Assembly (NCBI RefSeq): GCF_900114925.1
Contig: NZ_FOUR01000003.1
Span: forward strand, 186,001 to 250,000
Origin: Marinobacter pelagius
Lineage (GTDB): Bacteria; Pseudomonadota; Gammaproteobacteria; Pseudomonadales; Oleiphilaceae
Length of the DNA: 64,000 nucleotides
Direction: 5' to 3'
Program-made: the position numbers and the translations under genes
Notes under the pieces: model-generated
What the model saw: the letters and a program-made list of their open reading frames with translations, nothing else
What the model was told of the DNA's origin: nothing
Database searches by the model: none
Shown: piece after piece, positions 40,548 to 48,790 of the stretch
Numbering within the stretch: the first letter of the stretch is position 1
How the letters are laid out: every line of letters begins with the position of its first letter

Positions 40548-41092
40548 GAAATGGTCGCGCCGGCAGCCCGCAGTTCGTCCAGCACCTCCGGCGCCTTCTG
40601 TTGATCCACGGCCCTGCAGCCGTCGCTCACCAGCTCCACCTGAAAGCCGTGTTTCAGCGCATCCAGCACCGTTGCCCGGACGCACACATCCAGGGCCAGG
40701 CCGGCGATGCGTAGCGTGGTTATATCGTGGCGCCTGAGGAAGCTCTCCAGCTGGGTTCCGTCAAATGCGGAATAGGCATCGGTATCAAATCCCGTGCCCT
40801 TGCTGACCCGAACGGCAGTGTCCGGCAGCGCCATGTCCGGATGGAAGGCCGCGCCCCGGGTATCCTGGATGCAGTGCGGCGGCCAGGGACCGCCACGGTC
40901 CTGGAAACTGCAGTGATCCACCGTGTGCCAGTCCCGGCTGGCGATGATCAGCAGGCGGCCCTGTTCCGCCTCCGAGATCATCCGGTTCACCACCGGGAGG
41001 ATGTTACTGGCGCCCTCTACGGCCAGTGACCCGCCTTCACAGAAGTCATTCTGGATATCCACCAACAACAGAGCTGTGTTTTCAGTGGTCAT
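40544..41092 (-). CDS. pncA: Nicotinamidase/pyrazinamidase PncA
   Basis: Hydrolyses nicotinamide to nicotinate. It has 182 residues. ATG 41092 is preferred over GTG 41101 because GGAGG is eight bases upstream of the ATG. In this numbering the catalytic triad is Asp 12 (LLVDIQNDF), Lys 98 (VSKGTGFD) and Cys 137 (LALDVCVRATVLDA). The metal ligands are Asp 54, His 56 and His 60 in SRDWHTVDHCSF. It supplies nicotinate to PncB, which it overlaps. Nicotinamide could come from the sirtuin encoded at 46317. A dodecin gene lies 54 bp upstream on the same strand. Confidence 0.95.
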   Translation of the reverse strand: MTTENTALLLVDIQNDFCEGGSLAVEGASNILPVVNRMISEAEQGRLLIIASRDWHTVDHCSFQDRGGPWPPHCIQDTRGAAFHPDMALPDTAVRVSKGTGFDTDAYSAFDGTQLESFLRRHDITTLRIAGLALDVCVRATVLDALKHGFQVELVSDGCRAVDQQKAPEVLDELRAAGATIS

Positions 41093-41145
41093 ATCACTCA
41101 CCTCCTGCCACGCTCACCAGAGTGTGTGGGCGATTCAGAAGAGGA

Positions 41146-41361
41146 TCAGCTCCCGGCAATCCGGAAGCCGATCTTCAGCGCCACCTGGTAATGGCCAACC
41201 TTGCCGTCCACGATGTGGCCGCGGGTTTCAGTTACCTCGAACCACTCCATGTTGCGGACACTCTTGCCACACTCGGCCAGGGCATTCTCGATCGCATCCT
41301 CGATGCTTTTCTTCGAGGAGCCGACTATTTCCACTTTTTTGTAGACATGGTGATCGGACAT
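41146..41361 (-). CDS. Dodecin family protein
   Basis: Small flavin-storage protein that forms a dodecameric hollow shell. It has 71 residues. The family block KKVEIVGSSKKSIEDAIENA with RNMEWFEVTETRGHIVDGKV and HYQVALKIGFRI is intact. The Trp in NMEWFEV is the residue that stacks on the isoalloxazine ring in known dodecins. It may share a promoter with pncA, which follows 54 bp later. The start ATG 41361 has no strong ribosome site in sight, but the product is full length. Confidence 0.93.
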   Translation of the reverse strand: MSDHHVYKKVEIVGSSKKSIEDAIENALAECGKSVRNMEWFEVTETRGHIVDGKVGHYQVALKIGFRIAGS

Positions 41362-41447
41362 TGGCTATCTCCCAGTACATAAACGTTGTACTTTGAGATT
41401 AGAAGACAAGCCCGAGGCCAGCAAATGACGGCCGGAGAATGACCCGT

Positions 41448-42284
41448 ATGAGAAGACTGAAACACAGTGCCGCCTGGATTTTCGCCAGCCTGCTCACCTT
41501 GCTGGCAGGACCGGCCCTCATGGCCGCCAGCGGTTCGCTCCAGGGCGCGGAAAGCTGGCAGACCGCCAGCCGGGACAGCACCGGGATTGCCCCGAAGCCC
41601 GAGCAGCACGAAGGGGCTATCGTCCAGGTCTACGGTGCCCGTGCCTGGAGCTGGCGTGGGTATTTTGCCGTGCACACCTGGATCGCCACCAAGGAAGCCG
41701 GTGCCAGTCAGTACCGGGTTCATGAAGTTACCGGCTGGCGTCGGTACGTAGTGAACTCGCGCCCGTCCATACCCGACCGCCGGTGGTACGGGGCGGAGCC
41801 GGAACTCTATGCCGATATCCGTGGCGATAAGGCCGCCGAGCTGATTCCACAGATTTACCGGGCCGTCGAGGACTATCCCTACCCTATGGAATATGGCGCC
41901 TGGCCCGGGCCGAACAGCAATACCTTCACGGCCTGGGTGATCCGGCAGGTACCGGGGCTGGATGTCGCCCTGCCCAACCATGCCATTGGCAAGGATTACC
42001 TGGGCAACGGTGTCGTGGCGGAGGTCCCTGGCGGGACCGGCTACCAGTTGTCCCTGGGCGGCTACTTCGGCGTGCTGGCCGGTGTTCGCGAGGGACTGGA
42101 ACTGAACGTACTCGGCCTGTCCCTGGGCATTAACCCCCTGGCCCTCGGCATCAAGCTGCCGGGGATCGGCGAGCTGGCCCTGAGGAACCCGAATCCCATG
42201 GCGGCTGAAGACTCAGAACAGGTAGCGGACCAGCGCAGCGGAAGCGATGCCGGCAGCGATGGCGGGCAGGGGCTTCTGGAGTAA
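41448..42284 (+). CDS. DUF3750 domain protein with signal peptide
   Basis: A 278-residue exported protein. ATG 41448 is chosen over ATG 41439 because GGAGA then sits nine bases upstream. The signal peptide is RRLKHSAAWIFASLLTLLA with a cleavage near MAASG. The DUF3750 core has AIVQVYGARAWSWRGYFAVH, WIATKEAG with EVTGWRRYVVNSRPS, and YPMEYGAWPGPNSNTFTAWV. The family is predicted to be a secreted or membrane-associated enzyme of the papain-like/NlpC class, but I see no clear catalytic triad to name. The 3' end overlaps the convergent azlD gene by 72 bp. Confidence 0.85.
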   Translation: MRRLKHSAAWIFASLLTLLAGPALMAASGSLQGAESWQTASRDSTGIAPKPEQHEGAIVQVYGARAWSWRGYFAVHTWIATKEAGASQYRVHEVTGWRRYVVNSRPSIPDRRWYGAEPELYADIRGDKAAELIPQIYRAVEDYPYPMEYGAWPGPNSNTFTAWVIRQVPGLDVALPNHAIGKDYLGNGVVAEVPGGTGYQLSLGGYFGVLAGVREGLELNVLGLSLGINPLALGIKLPGIGELALRNPNPMAAEDSEQVADQRSGSDAGSDGGQGLLE

Positions 42285-42524
42285 CAGCATGGTGACGGCG
42301 GTCACCGAGAGCGCAGCGATCGCCCCGGCATCGCCGCTGAACGCCATGGGCACGATGATCGCAATGAGCACCGAGCTTGCCATGGTGTTGATGAAGCTCT
42401 CGATGCGAGGGCTGATACGCACGAAGGACATGGCAAAAACGCCACCAAAGCGGGTCACCAGGGTGACGACCGTCATGATGGCAATCAGCAACACCACGCC
42501 CATTTCCGTTGTGGTAATCGTCAT
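42213..42524 (-). CDS. azlD: AzlD family branched-chain amino acid exporter small subunit
   Basis: Small membrane protein of 103 residues, the partner of AzlC. Four hydrophobic helices and the family patch AIMTVVTLVTRFGGVFAMSF with INTMASSVLIAIIVPMAFSG support the call. Together with AzlC it exports branched-chain amino acids and analogues. Its ATG overlaps the azlC stop (ATGA), and its 3' end overlaps the convergent DUF3750 gene by 72 bp. Confidence 0.9.
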   Translation of the reverse strand: MTITTTEMGVVLLIAIMTVVTLVTRFGGVFAMSFVRISPRIESFINTMASSVLIAIIVPMAFSGDAGAIAALSVTAVTMLLLQKPLPAIAAGIASAALVRYLF

Positions 42525-43261
42525 GACTGATCCGCCTCCTGTGACGCCTGCGCGGTGGGTTTCTTTTCAAGCCAGAAGTATCCAATCAGGCCACCAGCCA
42601 GGGCTCCGGTCACCACGTGAGTGTTCGGAGGCAGCCATTTCCAGGCCGCCAGTGACGCCACTGCAGCCACGCCCCAGGACACCAGTACCCGGGGCGACTT
42701 CTTGCCCCCCAACGCCATGGACAGCAGAAAGCAGCCGAGCACCATATCCAGCCCCAGGTTCTTGGGGTTCTGCAACAGCCCACCGAAATAGACACCCAAC
42801 CAGGTACCGAAAATCCACGCCAGCCAGAGCACCAGCCCCCCACCAAGGATGACCTCCAGGTTGCGCCGGCCGTTCTGGTATTCCTGGGCCGAGACCGCCC
42901 AGTTAGCGTCGGTCAGCAATAGCAGCAGGCCATAGCGTTTGCCGGGCGGCAGGTCTTTGAGCATCGGGTAGAGCGATGCCCCCATCAGGAGGTGACGGGA
43001 GTTGATGGCGAAGACAACGGCAATCAGGGGCAGAACCGGCACTTCCGCGCCCCACAATTCGAGCGCAGCAAACTGGGAGGCGCCGGCGAACACCGTCGTG
43101 CTCATCAGGATTGCTTCGAGCGGGGCCAGGCCCGACTGGACGGCCGCCAGGCCGAAGGCAGTACCGAACGCCACCACGAACAACGAGATGGGGAAAAGGC
43201 GAACGAACTCAGCGCGCACCTTGCTGGACTGGAGCTGATAAGGATATGAATGGTTAGGCAT
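42521..43261 (-). CDS. azlC: AzlC family branched-chain amino acid exporter large subunit
   Basis: Membrane protein of 246 residues with about seven helices. The AzlC signature is present: AEFVRLFPISLFVVAFGTAF, STTVFAGASQFAALELWGAE and AVVFAINSRHLLMGASLYPM. The LygE/AzlC fold pairs with AzlD to export Leu/Ile/Val. The gene pair is divergent from leucine dehydrogenase, and they share a 316-bp upstream region containing the LiuR-like site at 43404. Confidence 0.92.
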   Translation of the reverse strand: MPNHSYPYQLQSSKVRAEFVRLFPISLFVVAFGTAFGLAAVQSGLAPLEAILMSTTVFAGASQFAALELWGAEVPVLPLIAVVFAINSRHLLMGASLYPMLKDLPPGKRYGLLLLLTDANWAVSAQEYQNGRRNLEVILGGGLVLWLAWIFGTWLGVYFGGLLQNPKNLGLDMVLGCFLLSMALGGKKSPRVLVSWGVAAVASLAAWKWLPPNTHVVTGALAGGLIGYFWLEKKPTAQASQEADQS

Positions 43262-43577
43262 CGAAGAAAGCTAAGCCGGAAACCTGATTATTCGTATAGT
43301 TAGAAACCACAACCCCTCCTTAAAATTTTCCGGTGCTCAAACAGTTGAATGAGAAACTCACCTAACCTGCCAGACCGGCTCGAACCTGCCACCAAATTAA
43401 ACGTTGACGTTAACGTAAATCAAGGCTAGCTTGTTTTCTGTCCAGCCTCACAAGGGCACGCCCGACACAATCCAGCGGGCATGGGCACATGAAATCAAAC
43501 TTCCGGCCATAAGCCGGAATGACAAGAACAAGACAGACCTACCGCCGCGATCCGGCCAGGTGGGAGAGGATTTCGCC
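43262..43577. other. Intergenic region, azlC/leucine dehydrogenase
   Basis: 316 bp with no gene. It contains a LiuR-like palindrome (43404-43419) overlapping the -35 box of the leucine dehydrogenase gene. The 5' third is AT-rich with no other clear motif. Confidence 0.6.
43404..43419 (+). promoter_or_regulatory. LiuR-like operator in leucine dehydrogenase promoter
   Basis: TTGACGTTAACGTAAA is close to a perfect palindrome (central ACGTTAACGT). It matches the type of site bound by the MerR-family branched-chain amino acid regulator LiuR in gammaproteobacteria. Its left end TTGACG doubles as -35, with TAGCTT at 43427-43432 as a weak -10 after a 17-bp spacer. Confidence 0.55.
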
Positions 43578-44678
43578 ATGAACGTGTTTACCCATCCGGA
43601 GTTCGATAACCACGAACACCTGTCCTTTTTCTGTGACCCGGAAACCGGACTCAAATCCATCATCGCTATCCATAACACCTCCCGGGGCCCTGCCCTCGGT
43701 GGTTGCCGCATGTTCCCCTATGCCACGGACGAAGAAGCCCTTCGCGACGTTCTGCGACTGTCCCGTGGTATGACCTACAAGTCGGCCCTGGCCAACCTGG
43801 ACCTGGGCGGCGGCAAGTCAGTGATTATCGGCGACCCCCGCAAGCACAAGACCGAGGCCCTGATGGAAGCCATGGGCCGGCATCTGGAGAGCCTGGGTGG
43901 CCAGTACATCGCCGCTGAGGATTCCGGCACCAGCGTGCCCGACCTGAAAATCATGAGCCGGCACACCCGCCATGTGGCCGGCATTGCCACCCGCACCGGG
44001 TTTGACGGCAACCCCAGCAACGGTGATCCCTCCCCTGCCACGGCCTACGGCACCTTCATCGGCCTCAAGGCAGCAGTGCATCACAAGCTGGGACGAAACG
44101 ATCTGACTGGCCTGAAGGTCGCAATCCAGGGCATCGGCAACGTCGGTTTCCGCCTGGCCAGGCACCTGAAGGAAGCCGGCGCCGAGCTCTGGGTCTACGA
44201 CATCCACGAGGACAACATGCGCCGTGCGGTGGAGCAGCTGGGCGCGAAGCCGGCCACCGCCGAAGACATTCTGTTCCTGCCCGTGGACGTGGTTGCCCCC
44301 TGTGCCATGGGTGCCGTTCTGAATGATCGCAGCATTCCCGAAATCCGGGCCGGCGTCGTTGCCGGGGCCGCCAACAACCTGCTGGACCGCCCCGAACACG
44401 ACGCCATGCTCAAAGAGCGCGGCATCCTCTATGCGCCGGATTTCGCCATCAACGCCGGCGGCATCATCGACGTATTCTACGAGCGCACCGGCGCCATCCC
44501 CGAGACAGTCCGCGCCCACGTGGACACCATCGGGGACACCCTGACCGAAATCTTCAACCGTTCCGACCGTTCCGGCCTTCCCACCGGGGAGATTGCCAAC
44601 GAACTGGCCGAAGAGCGGTTCCGCAAACACACCGCAGGTGCCGGGCTGGCGCCCTCGCGGTTGGCTCGCACCGGTTGA
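43578..44678 (+). CDS. Leucine dehydrogenase (Glu/Leu/Phe/Val dehydrogenase family)
   Basis: NAD-dependent enzyme that deaminates leucine and other branched-chain amino acids to 2-oxo acids. It has 366 residues from ATG 43578, preceded by GGAGAGG eight bases upstream; the frame open to 43431 covers the promoter and is not used. Lys 68 ([17 protein letters not shown]) and Lys 80 correspond in position to the catalytic lysines of Bacillus leucine dehydrogenase. The Rossmann part has [20 protein letters not shown], and [16 protein letters not shown] is the C-terminal signature. Context (azlCD and an NSS transporter) agrees with branched-chain amino acid use. Valine or phenylalanine preference cannot be excluded. 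Confidence 0.93.
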   Translation: MNVFTHPEFDNHEHLSFFCDPETGLKSIIAIHNTSRGPALGGCRMFPYATDEEALRDVLRLSRGMTYKSALANLDLGGGKSVIIGDPRKHKTEALMEAMGRHLESLGGQYIAAEDSGTSVPDLKIMSRHTRHVAGIATRTGFDGNPSNGDPSPATAYGTFIGLKAAVHHKLGRNDLTGLKVAIQGIGNVGFRLARHLKEAGAELWVYDIHEDNMRRAVEQLGAKPATAEDILFLPVDVVAPCAMGAVLNDRSIPEIRAGVVAGAANNLLDRPEHDAMLKERGILYAPDFAINAGGIIDVFYERTGAIPETVRAHVDTIGDTLTEIFNRSDRSGLPTGEIANELAEERFRKHTAGAGLAPSRLARTG

Positions 44679-44702
44679 CCTGACACCGGTGCCAACCCCC
44701 CT

Positions 44703-44735
44703 GGGGGCCGCAGGCTTCTGCGGCTCCCCTTTTTC
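44703..44735 (+). terminator. Rho-independent terminator after leucine dehydrogenase
   Basis: GGGGGCCGCAG, a short loop and CTGCGGCTCCCC are followed by TTTTT. The hairpin lies 25 bp past the stop and 36 bp before the next gene. Confidence 0.85.
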
Positions 44736-44770
44736 GCCTGACACAAAAACAAGTACCACAGGAGATAGTC

Positions 44771-46183
44771 ATGTCTGTCACTTCATCAGGATCAGCCACC
44801 TATTCGGAGGCTCTTGAGGGTTCCAACGCCAAGCGCGGGCTCTGGTCATCGAGGCTCGCCTTCATCCTGGCGGCAACCGGGTCGGCCGTGGGTCTCGGTA
44901 ATATCTGGAAATTCCCCTACATCACCGGCGAGAACGGCGGCGGTGCGTTCGTGATCATGTACCTGGCGTGTATTGCCGTGGTGGGTATTCCCATCATGAT
45001 GGCCGAGGTCATGATCGGCCGGCGTGGTGGCAAAAGCCCGGTCAACAGCCTGCACCTGATTGCCCAGCGCGACAAGCTCCATCCGGCCTGGAAACTGGTG
45101 GGCGCCGTGGGTGTCCTGGCGGGCTTCCTGATCCTGTCGTTCTACTCGGTGATTGGCGGCTGGGCGGTCTCCTATGTCGGCACAGCTGCCAGCGGCCAGC
45201 TCGCCGGCCAGTCGGCGGATGCCATCGGCGCGATCTTCTCCGGCCTGCTGAGCGATCCGGGTACCCTGTTGTTGTGGCATACCGTATTCATGGCGCTGGT
45301 CATGGTGGTGGTTGCCCGGGGCGTTCGCGCCGGTCTTGAGCGTGCCGTCAGCATCCTGATGCCTGCCCTGTTCATCCTGCTGCTGATCGTGGTGGGTTAT
45401 GCCATGACCTCCGGTTCCTTCGGCAAGGCGGTCACCTTCCTGTTCCAGCCGGACTTCTCCAAACTGACCACCTCCGGCGTGCTGGTGGCCCTGGGCCACG
45501 CGTTCTTCACTCTGAGCCTGGGTATGGCCGTGATGATGGCCTACGGTTCCTACCTGCCGAAGAAGATCTCCATTGCCAAGACCTCCATCACCGTCTCCAT
45601 CATTGATACCGGCGTGGCGCTACTGGCCGGCCTGGCCATCTTCCCGATCGTGTTCGCCAACGGCCTCGAACCGGGTGCCGGCCCGGGCCTGATCTTCCAG
45701 ACCCTGCCGCTGGCCTTCGGCCAGATGCCCATGGGCAGCTTTTTCGGCACCCTGTTTTTCGTGCTGCTGATCTTCGCCGCCTGGACCTCCGGTATTTCCC
45801 TGCTGGAGCCGATCGTGGAATGGCTGGAAGAGCAGAAAGGCATGAATCGCACCGTGAGTACCCTCGGTGCAGGCGTGGTGTGCTGGGCCCTGGGTATTGC
45901 CTCGATCCTGTCCCTGAACCTCTGGTCCGACGTGGCGCCGCTGAGCTTCATTCCGATGCTCGAGGGCAAGACCATCTTTGACCTGCTGGACTTCTTCACC
46001 GCCAACATCCTGCTGCCCCTGGGTGGCCTGCTGGTGGCCCTGTTCGCCGGCTGGGTGATGTCGAAGCAGGCCATGGAGAACGAGCTGTCGATGTCGGCGC
46101 CGGTGTTCAACCTGTGGTTCGTGACCGTGCGGTTCGTTACGCCGGTGGCTGTGGCTGTGGTGTTTATCTACAACTTGATCTGA
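44771..46183 (+). CDS. Neurotransmitter:sodium symporter (NSS/SNF) family transporter
   Basis: Na+-coupled amino acid importer of the LeuT fold, 470 residues, about 12 helices. The first helix has FILAATGSAVGLGNIWKFPY, the NSS signature with the unwound Na+/substrate site, followed by NGGGAFVIMYLACIAVVGIP. Later helices include LSLGMAVMMAYGSYLP and AAWTSGISLLEPIVEWLEE. Substrate is likely an amino acid; leucine or alanine fit the neighbouring dehydrogenase, but this is inference. ATG 44771 has AGGAG six bases upstream. It is separated from the dehydrogenase by a terminator, so it may have its own promoter or depend on read-through. Confidence 0.92.
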   Translation: MSVTSSGSATYSEALEGSNAKRGLWSSRLAFILAATGSAVGLGNIWKFPYITGENGGGAFVIMYLACIAVVGIPIMMAEVMIGRRGGKSPVNSLHLIAQRDKLHPAWKLVGAVGVLAGFLILSFYSVIGGWAVSYVGTAASGQLAGQSADAIGAIFSGLLSDPGTLLLWHTVFMALVMVVVARGVRAGLERAVSILMPALFILLLIVVGYAMTSGSFGKAVTFLFQPDFSKLTTSGVLVALGHAFFTLSLGMAVMMAYGSYLPKKISIAKTSITVSIIDTGVALLAGLAIFPIVFANGLEPGAGPGLIFQTLPLAFGQMPMGSFFGTLFFVLLIFAAWTSGISLLEPIVEWLEEQKGMNRTVSTLGAGVVCWALGIASILSLNLWSDVAPLSFIPMLEGKTIFDLLDFFTANILLPLGGLLVALFAGWVMSKQAMENELSMSAPVFNLWFVTVRFVTPVAVAVVFIYNLI

Positions 46184-46202
46184 TGCTGCGGTGGGTGAAG
46201 AA

Positions 46203-46310
46203 GGGGTCAGAAGAAGGCTTTCTTCTGACCCCGGAGTTAACTGCAGATTTCCGCGGATGAAAAAGGGGTCAGATGAAGGCTTTCATCTGACCCCGGGGTT
46301 GCTGACCCCG
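46203..46310. repeat. REP-like hairpin cluster 3 (two and a remnant)
   Basis: Type A palindrome at 46203-46232 and type B at 46265-46294, then a shortened third unit (GGGGTTGCTGACCCCG, 46294-46310). As in clusters 1 and 2, the array ends in GTTTTCA at the stop of a - strand gene, here the sirtuin. It sits between convergent genes and can act as a two-way terminator. Confidence 0.88.
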
Positions 46311-46316
46311 TTTTCA

Positions 46317-47219
46317 TCAGAGCTGCCTGAGTGCGGCAGCCAGCGTCTCCCCGATGCGGGCATTCAGCTTCAGGTCCACCAGTTCCTCGGCCCGGGTCCG
46401 GCCCAGGTTGAGCGTCGCCATGGGCTTGCCCCATTCCTTCCCGTACCGACAGAACCGAAAGCCGGAATACACCATCAGCGAGGAGCCGATCACCAGCAAG
46501 CCATCGCTGGCCTTGAGCATATCCAGCGCCGAGGTAACCCGCTGTTTCGGTACAAAGTCCCCGAAGAACACCACATCCGGTTTGAGAATCCCGCTGCATT
46601 TCGGGCAGTCCGCCGGGCGGAAATCCGAGAAATCCACCTCCAGATCAGCATCGCCATCCGGCGCGGTGGTGGCGGTATACTCCCGGAATCCGGGATTGAG
46701 ATCGGCACAACGCTCATGCACCTCATCCCGGGGGCACCGATAGCCGCAGCTCATACACAGGACTTCATCGGCCCGCCCATGGAGATCAAGCACGGCGCGG
46801 GATCCCGCTTTCTGGTGCAGGCGATCCACGTTCTGGGTCACCACCAGGTTGCTGTGATTGAGCAGCTCCAGGTCGGCAATGTGGAAGTGCGAGAGGTTGG
46901 GCGTGGCATTACGCATCACCGGCCACCCGATGAGGCTCCGGCCCCAATAGCGCTGGCGGGTGTGGAAGCTTTCCATGAAGTCCTGGTGCTGCACCGGCTG
47001 CTTGCGCTTCCAGGCACCGTCACCGTCCCGGTAGTCCGGGATGCCGGAGTCGGTACTTACCCCGGCACCAGTCAAGATCATGAGCCTTGGATGGCGACGA
47101 ATGAAACCCGCCAGCAGCTCGCCAGCCTCTTCCGGATCATGGTTTGCCAGCGGCCGGTCAGTGTCCGGCAGGCGCTGGCTGGCACTGAAGGGGCGTGTGC
47201 GATGGGTGGTCACTGGCAT
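46317..47219 (-). CDS. NAD-dependent protein deacetylase, Sir2 family
   Basis: Removes acyl groups from lysines, using NAD and releasing nicotinamide and O-acetyl-ADP-ribose. It has 300 residues from ATG 47219 (GGAG five bases upstream). NAD-binding motifs are LTGAGVSTDSGIPDYRDGDG, TQNVDRLHQKAGSRAVLDLH with the catalytic His, and VVFFGDFVP. The zinc module has CMSCGYRCP and CPKCSG, four cysteines in two pairs. VIGSSLMVYSGFRFC closes the Rossmann part. It is downstream of the spermidine-synthase-like gene, with 16 bp between them, so they are probably one transcript. The nicotinamide made could be recycled by PncA and PncB. Confidence 0.93.
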   Translation of the reverse strand: MPVTTHRTRPFSASQRLPDTDRPLANHDPEEAGELLAGFIRRHPRLMILTGAGVSTDSGIPDYRDGDGAWKRKQPVQHQDFMESFHTRQRYWGRSLIGWPVMRNATPNLSHFHIADLELLNHSNLVVTQNVDRLHQKAGSRAVLDLHGRADEVLCMSCGYRCPRDEVHERCADLNPGFREYTATTAPDGDADLEVDFSDFRPADCPKCSGILKPDVVFFGDFVPKQRVTSALDMLKASDGLLVIGSSLMVYSGFRFCRYGKEWGKPMATLNLGRTRAEELVDLKLNARIGETLAAALRQL

Positions 47220-47235
47220 GGAAACTCCGGCTCGA

Positions 47236-47967
47236 TCAGCCCGGCTTTCGGGCAACGTAAACGGTGTTGAACGATTCCCGGTTCTGGAACGGGTTGTAAA
47301 ACTTTACGACGTGACAGGCAACATCGATGAACCCGTCCCGCAGCACGGCCATGAACTCGTCGTCCTCACCTTCGTTTGACCACATGGCGAAAATGCCGCC
47401 AGACTTGAGCTGCCGGGCCATCAGGCCGATGTTTTCGACGGTGTAGAAGCTGGCGCTGGAATCGTGGAGCAGTGCCCGGGGCGAATGGTCGATATCCAGG
47501 AGGATGGCGTCGAATTGCTTGCCCGGCGCGTCGGGGTCAAAGCCGCCGGTTTCGGGATCGGCTACGGCGAGGTCGAAGAAGCTGCCGTGGATATACCGGG
47601 CGCAGGGGTCGGCATTGATTTCCTTGCCCAGGGGCACGAGTTCCTGCTGGTGCCAGCGGATGACGGGTTCCAAATATTCAACCACCAGCAGCTCGCTCAC
47701 GCGCTCGTGCTTGAGTGCAGCCACGGCGGTGTAGCCAAGGCCCAGGCCGCCAACCACAACGCTGAGGTTGTCGCCTTTTGCTGCGTTCAGTCCCAGGTCG
47801 GAGAGGGCAATTTCGGCGTCCACGAACATGCTGGACATGAGGAATTCCTCGCCCAGTTTCACTTCGTAGATGTCTCGGTCGCCAATGGCCGGGATGCGGC
47901 GCCTCCTGAGGGTGATCTCACCAATCACCGAGGATTGGCTGTCTATTTGTTCGAAAAGCAGTCCCAT
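47236..47967 (-). CDS. Spermidine synthase-like methyltransferase-fold protein
   Basis: A 243-residue protein from ATG 47967 with the Rossmann fold of the spermine/spermidine synthase family. The nucleotide motif is VVVGGLGLGYTAVAALKHER, followed by VVEYLEPVIRWHQQELVPLG and FDAILLDIDHSPRALLHDSS. It lacks the full polyamine-binding segment that I would expect in SpeE, so a related methyltransferase function is possible. The frame open to 48051 runs into stem-loop copy 3 and is not used. It is followed at 16 bp by the sirtuin gene. Confidence 0.75.
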   Translation of the reverse strand: MGLLFEQIDSQSSVIGEITLRRRRIPAIGDRDIYEVKLGEEFLMSSMFVDAEIALSDLGLNAAKGDNLSVVVGGLGLGYTAVAALKHERVSELLVVEYLEPVIRWHQQELVPLGKEINADPCARYIHGSFFDLAVADPETGGFDPDAPGKQFDAILLDIDHSPRALLHDSSASFYTVENIGLMARQLKSGGIFAMWSNEGEDDEFMAVLRDGFIDVACHVVKFYNPFQNRESFNTVYVARKPG

Positions 47968-48050
47968 GGATTTTGACTCTTCTGGTTGGTCTGATTCTCG
48001 GAAACTTGTAGCTGTCGGAGTTTGTCGCCCCCAGCCTGAGATTATGTGCA

Positions 48051-48166
48051 AGGAACAGCTGGGAGGGCCCTTTCAAAACACGCTCCTTGCGGCACGTCCC
48101 TGTGACGCTTGAGCTCCGCCATCCATGGCTCCGCACAGTTTTGAAAGGGCCCTCCCAGCTGTTCCT
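48051..48166 (+). repeat. Conserved-head stem-loop element, copy 3 (head type II)
   Basis: The outer stem 48051-48079 pairs perfectly over 29 bp with 48138-48166. The 58-nt head at 48080-48137 begins ACGCTCCTTGCGGCACGTCC and contains the shared ACGTCCCTGT and GCTTGAG blocks. It differs from copy 4 by a single-base deletion. The head differs from type I of copies 1 and 2. It lies between the spermidine-synthase-like and DUF1415 genes. Confidence 0.92.
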
Positions 48167-48171
48167 GCCGT

Positions 48172-48741
48172 TTACTCCCCGGTCCGCTCTGGCGAAGATC
48201 CTTCTAAACACGACCTTAGAATATTCCGCATCTTCTCCACGCCCAACTTTTCCATCAATTCAATGTTACGGTCGGGAATTCCTTCCACATCCGGATAACT
48301 GTCAATCGCCGCTTCCAGACTGGCTTCCCGTAACAAATGCAGCATCGGAAACGGGGAACGGTTGGTGTAATTCTCTGCCGAATCCGGTTCGGTGCCCGCA
48401 AACTGGTAGTCCGGGTGGAAACTGGCGATCTGGTAAACGCCTTCCATTTCCAGGTAAGCCAGCAGACCGTCGGCCGCATCGAGAAATTCATTGTAGGGAC
48501 CGAAGTCCTGCAATACAGCCGGGTGAATCAACAACGTGGTTTCGATCTCCGGCTCATCGTCCAGGCGTTGGAGTTCCGAATGCAGGGCATGCAGCAGATC
48601 GTCTTCGGTCTCGGCTTCCGACACCACAAACCGCACCCGGTTCCGGACCAACTCCCGTTTGGCGAACGGGCACAGGTTGTAGCCAACGACCACGTCTTCG
48701 ACCCATTTGCGGGTTGCGTTAACAATCTCGGTTTCGCCCAT
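48172..48741 (-). CDS. DUF1415 family protein
   Basis: A soluble 189-residue protein. ATG 48741 is preferred, since the frame further 5' lies in stem-loop copy 4. The N-terminus ETEIVNATRKWVEDVVVGYN with NLCPFAKRELV is the family block, including the Cys-Pro. ETTLLIHPAVLQDFGPYNEF, QIASFHPDYQFAGTEPDSAE and YTNRSPFPMLHLLREASLEA follow; this HP..QF.G.....NYTNRSP stretch is highly conserved in the family. No function is known. The gene is bracketed on both sides by type II stem-loop elements in inverted orientation. Confidence 0.9.
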   Translation of the reverse strand: MGETEIVNATRKWVEDVVVGYNLCPFAKRELVRNRVRFVVSEAETEDDLLHALHSELQRLDDEPEIETTLLIHPAVLQDFGPYNEFLDAADGLLAYLEMEGVYQIASFHPDYQFAGTEPDSAENYTNRSPFPMLHLLREASLEAAIDSYPDVEGIPDRNIELMEKLGVEKMRNILRSCLEGSSPERTGE

Positions 48742-48790
48742 GCTTTTATCGTTTCCTTGTTTCCGTTGAAGGCCACTCACAGCTTGGATC

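Noticed and set aside
40548..40685. N-terminal extension of pncB
   Set aside because: It lies wholly within pncA. The ATG overlapping the pncA stop codon fits the family start and translational coupling.
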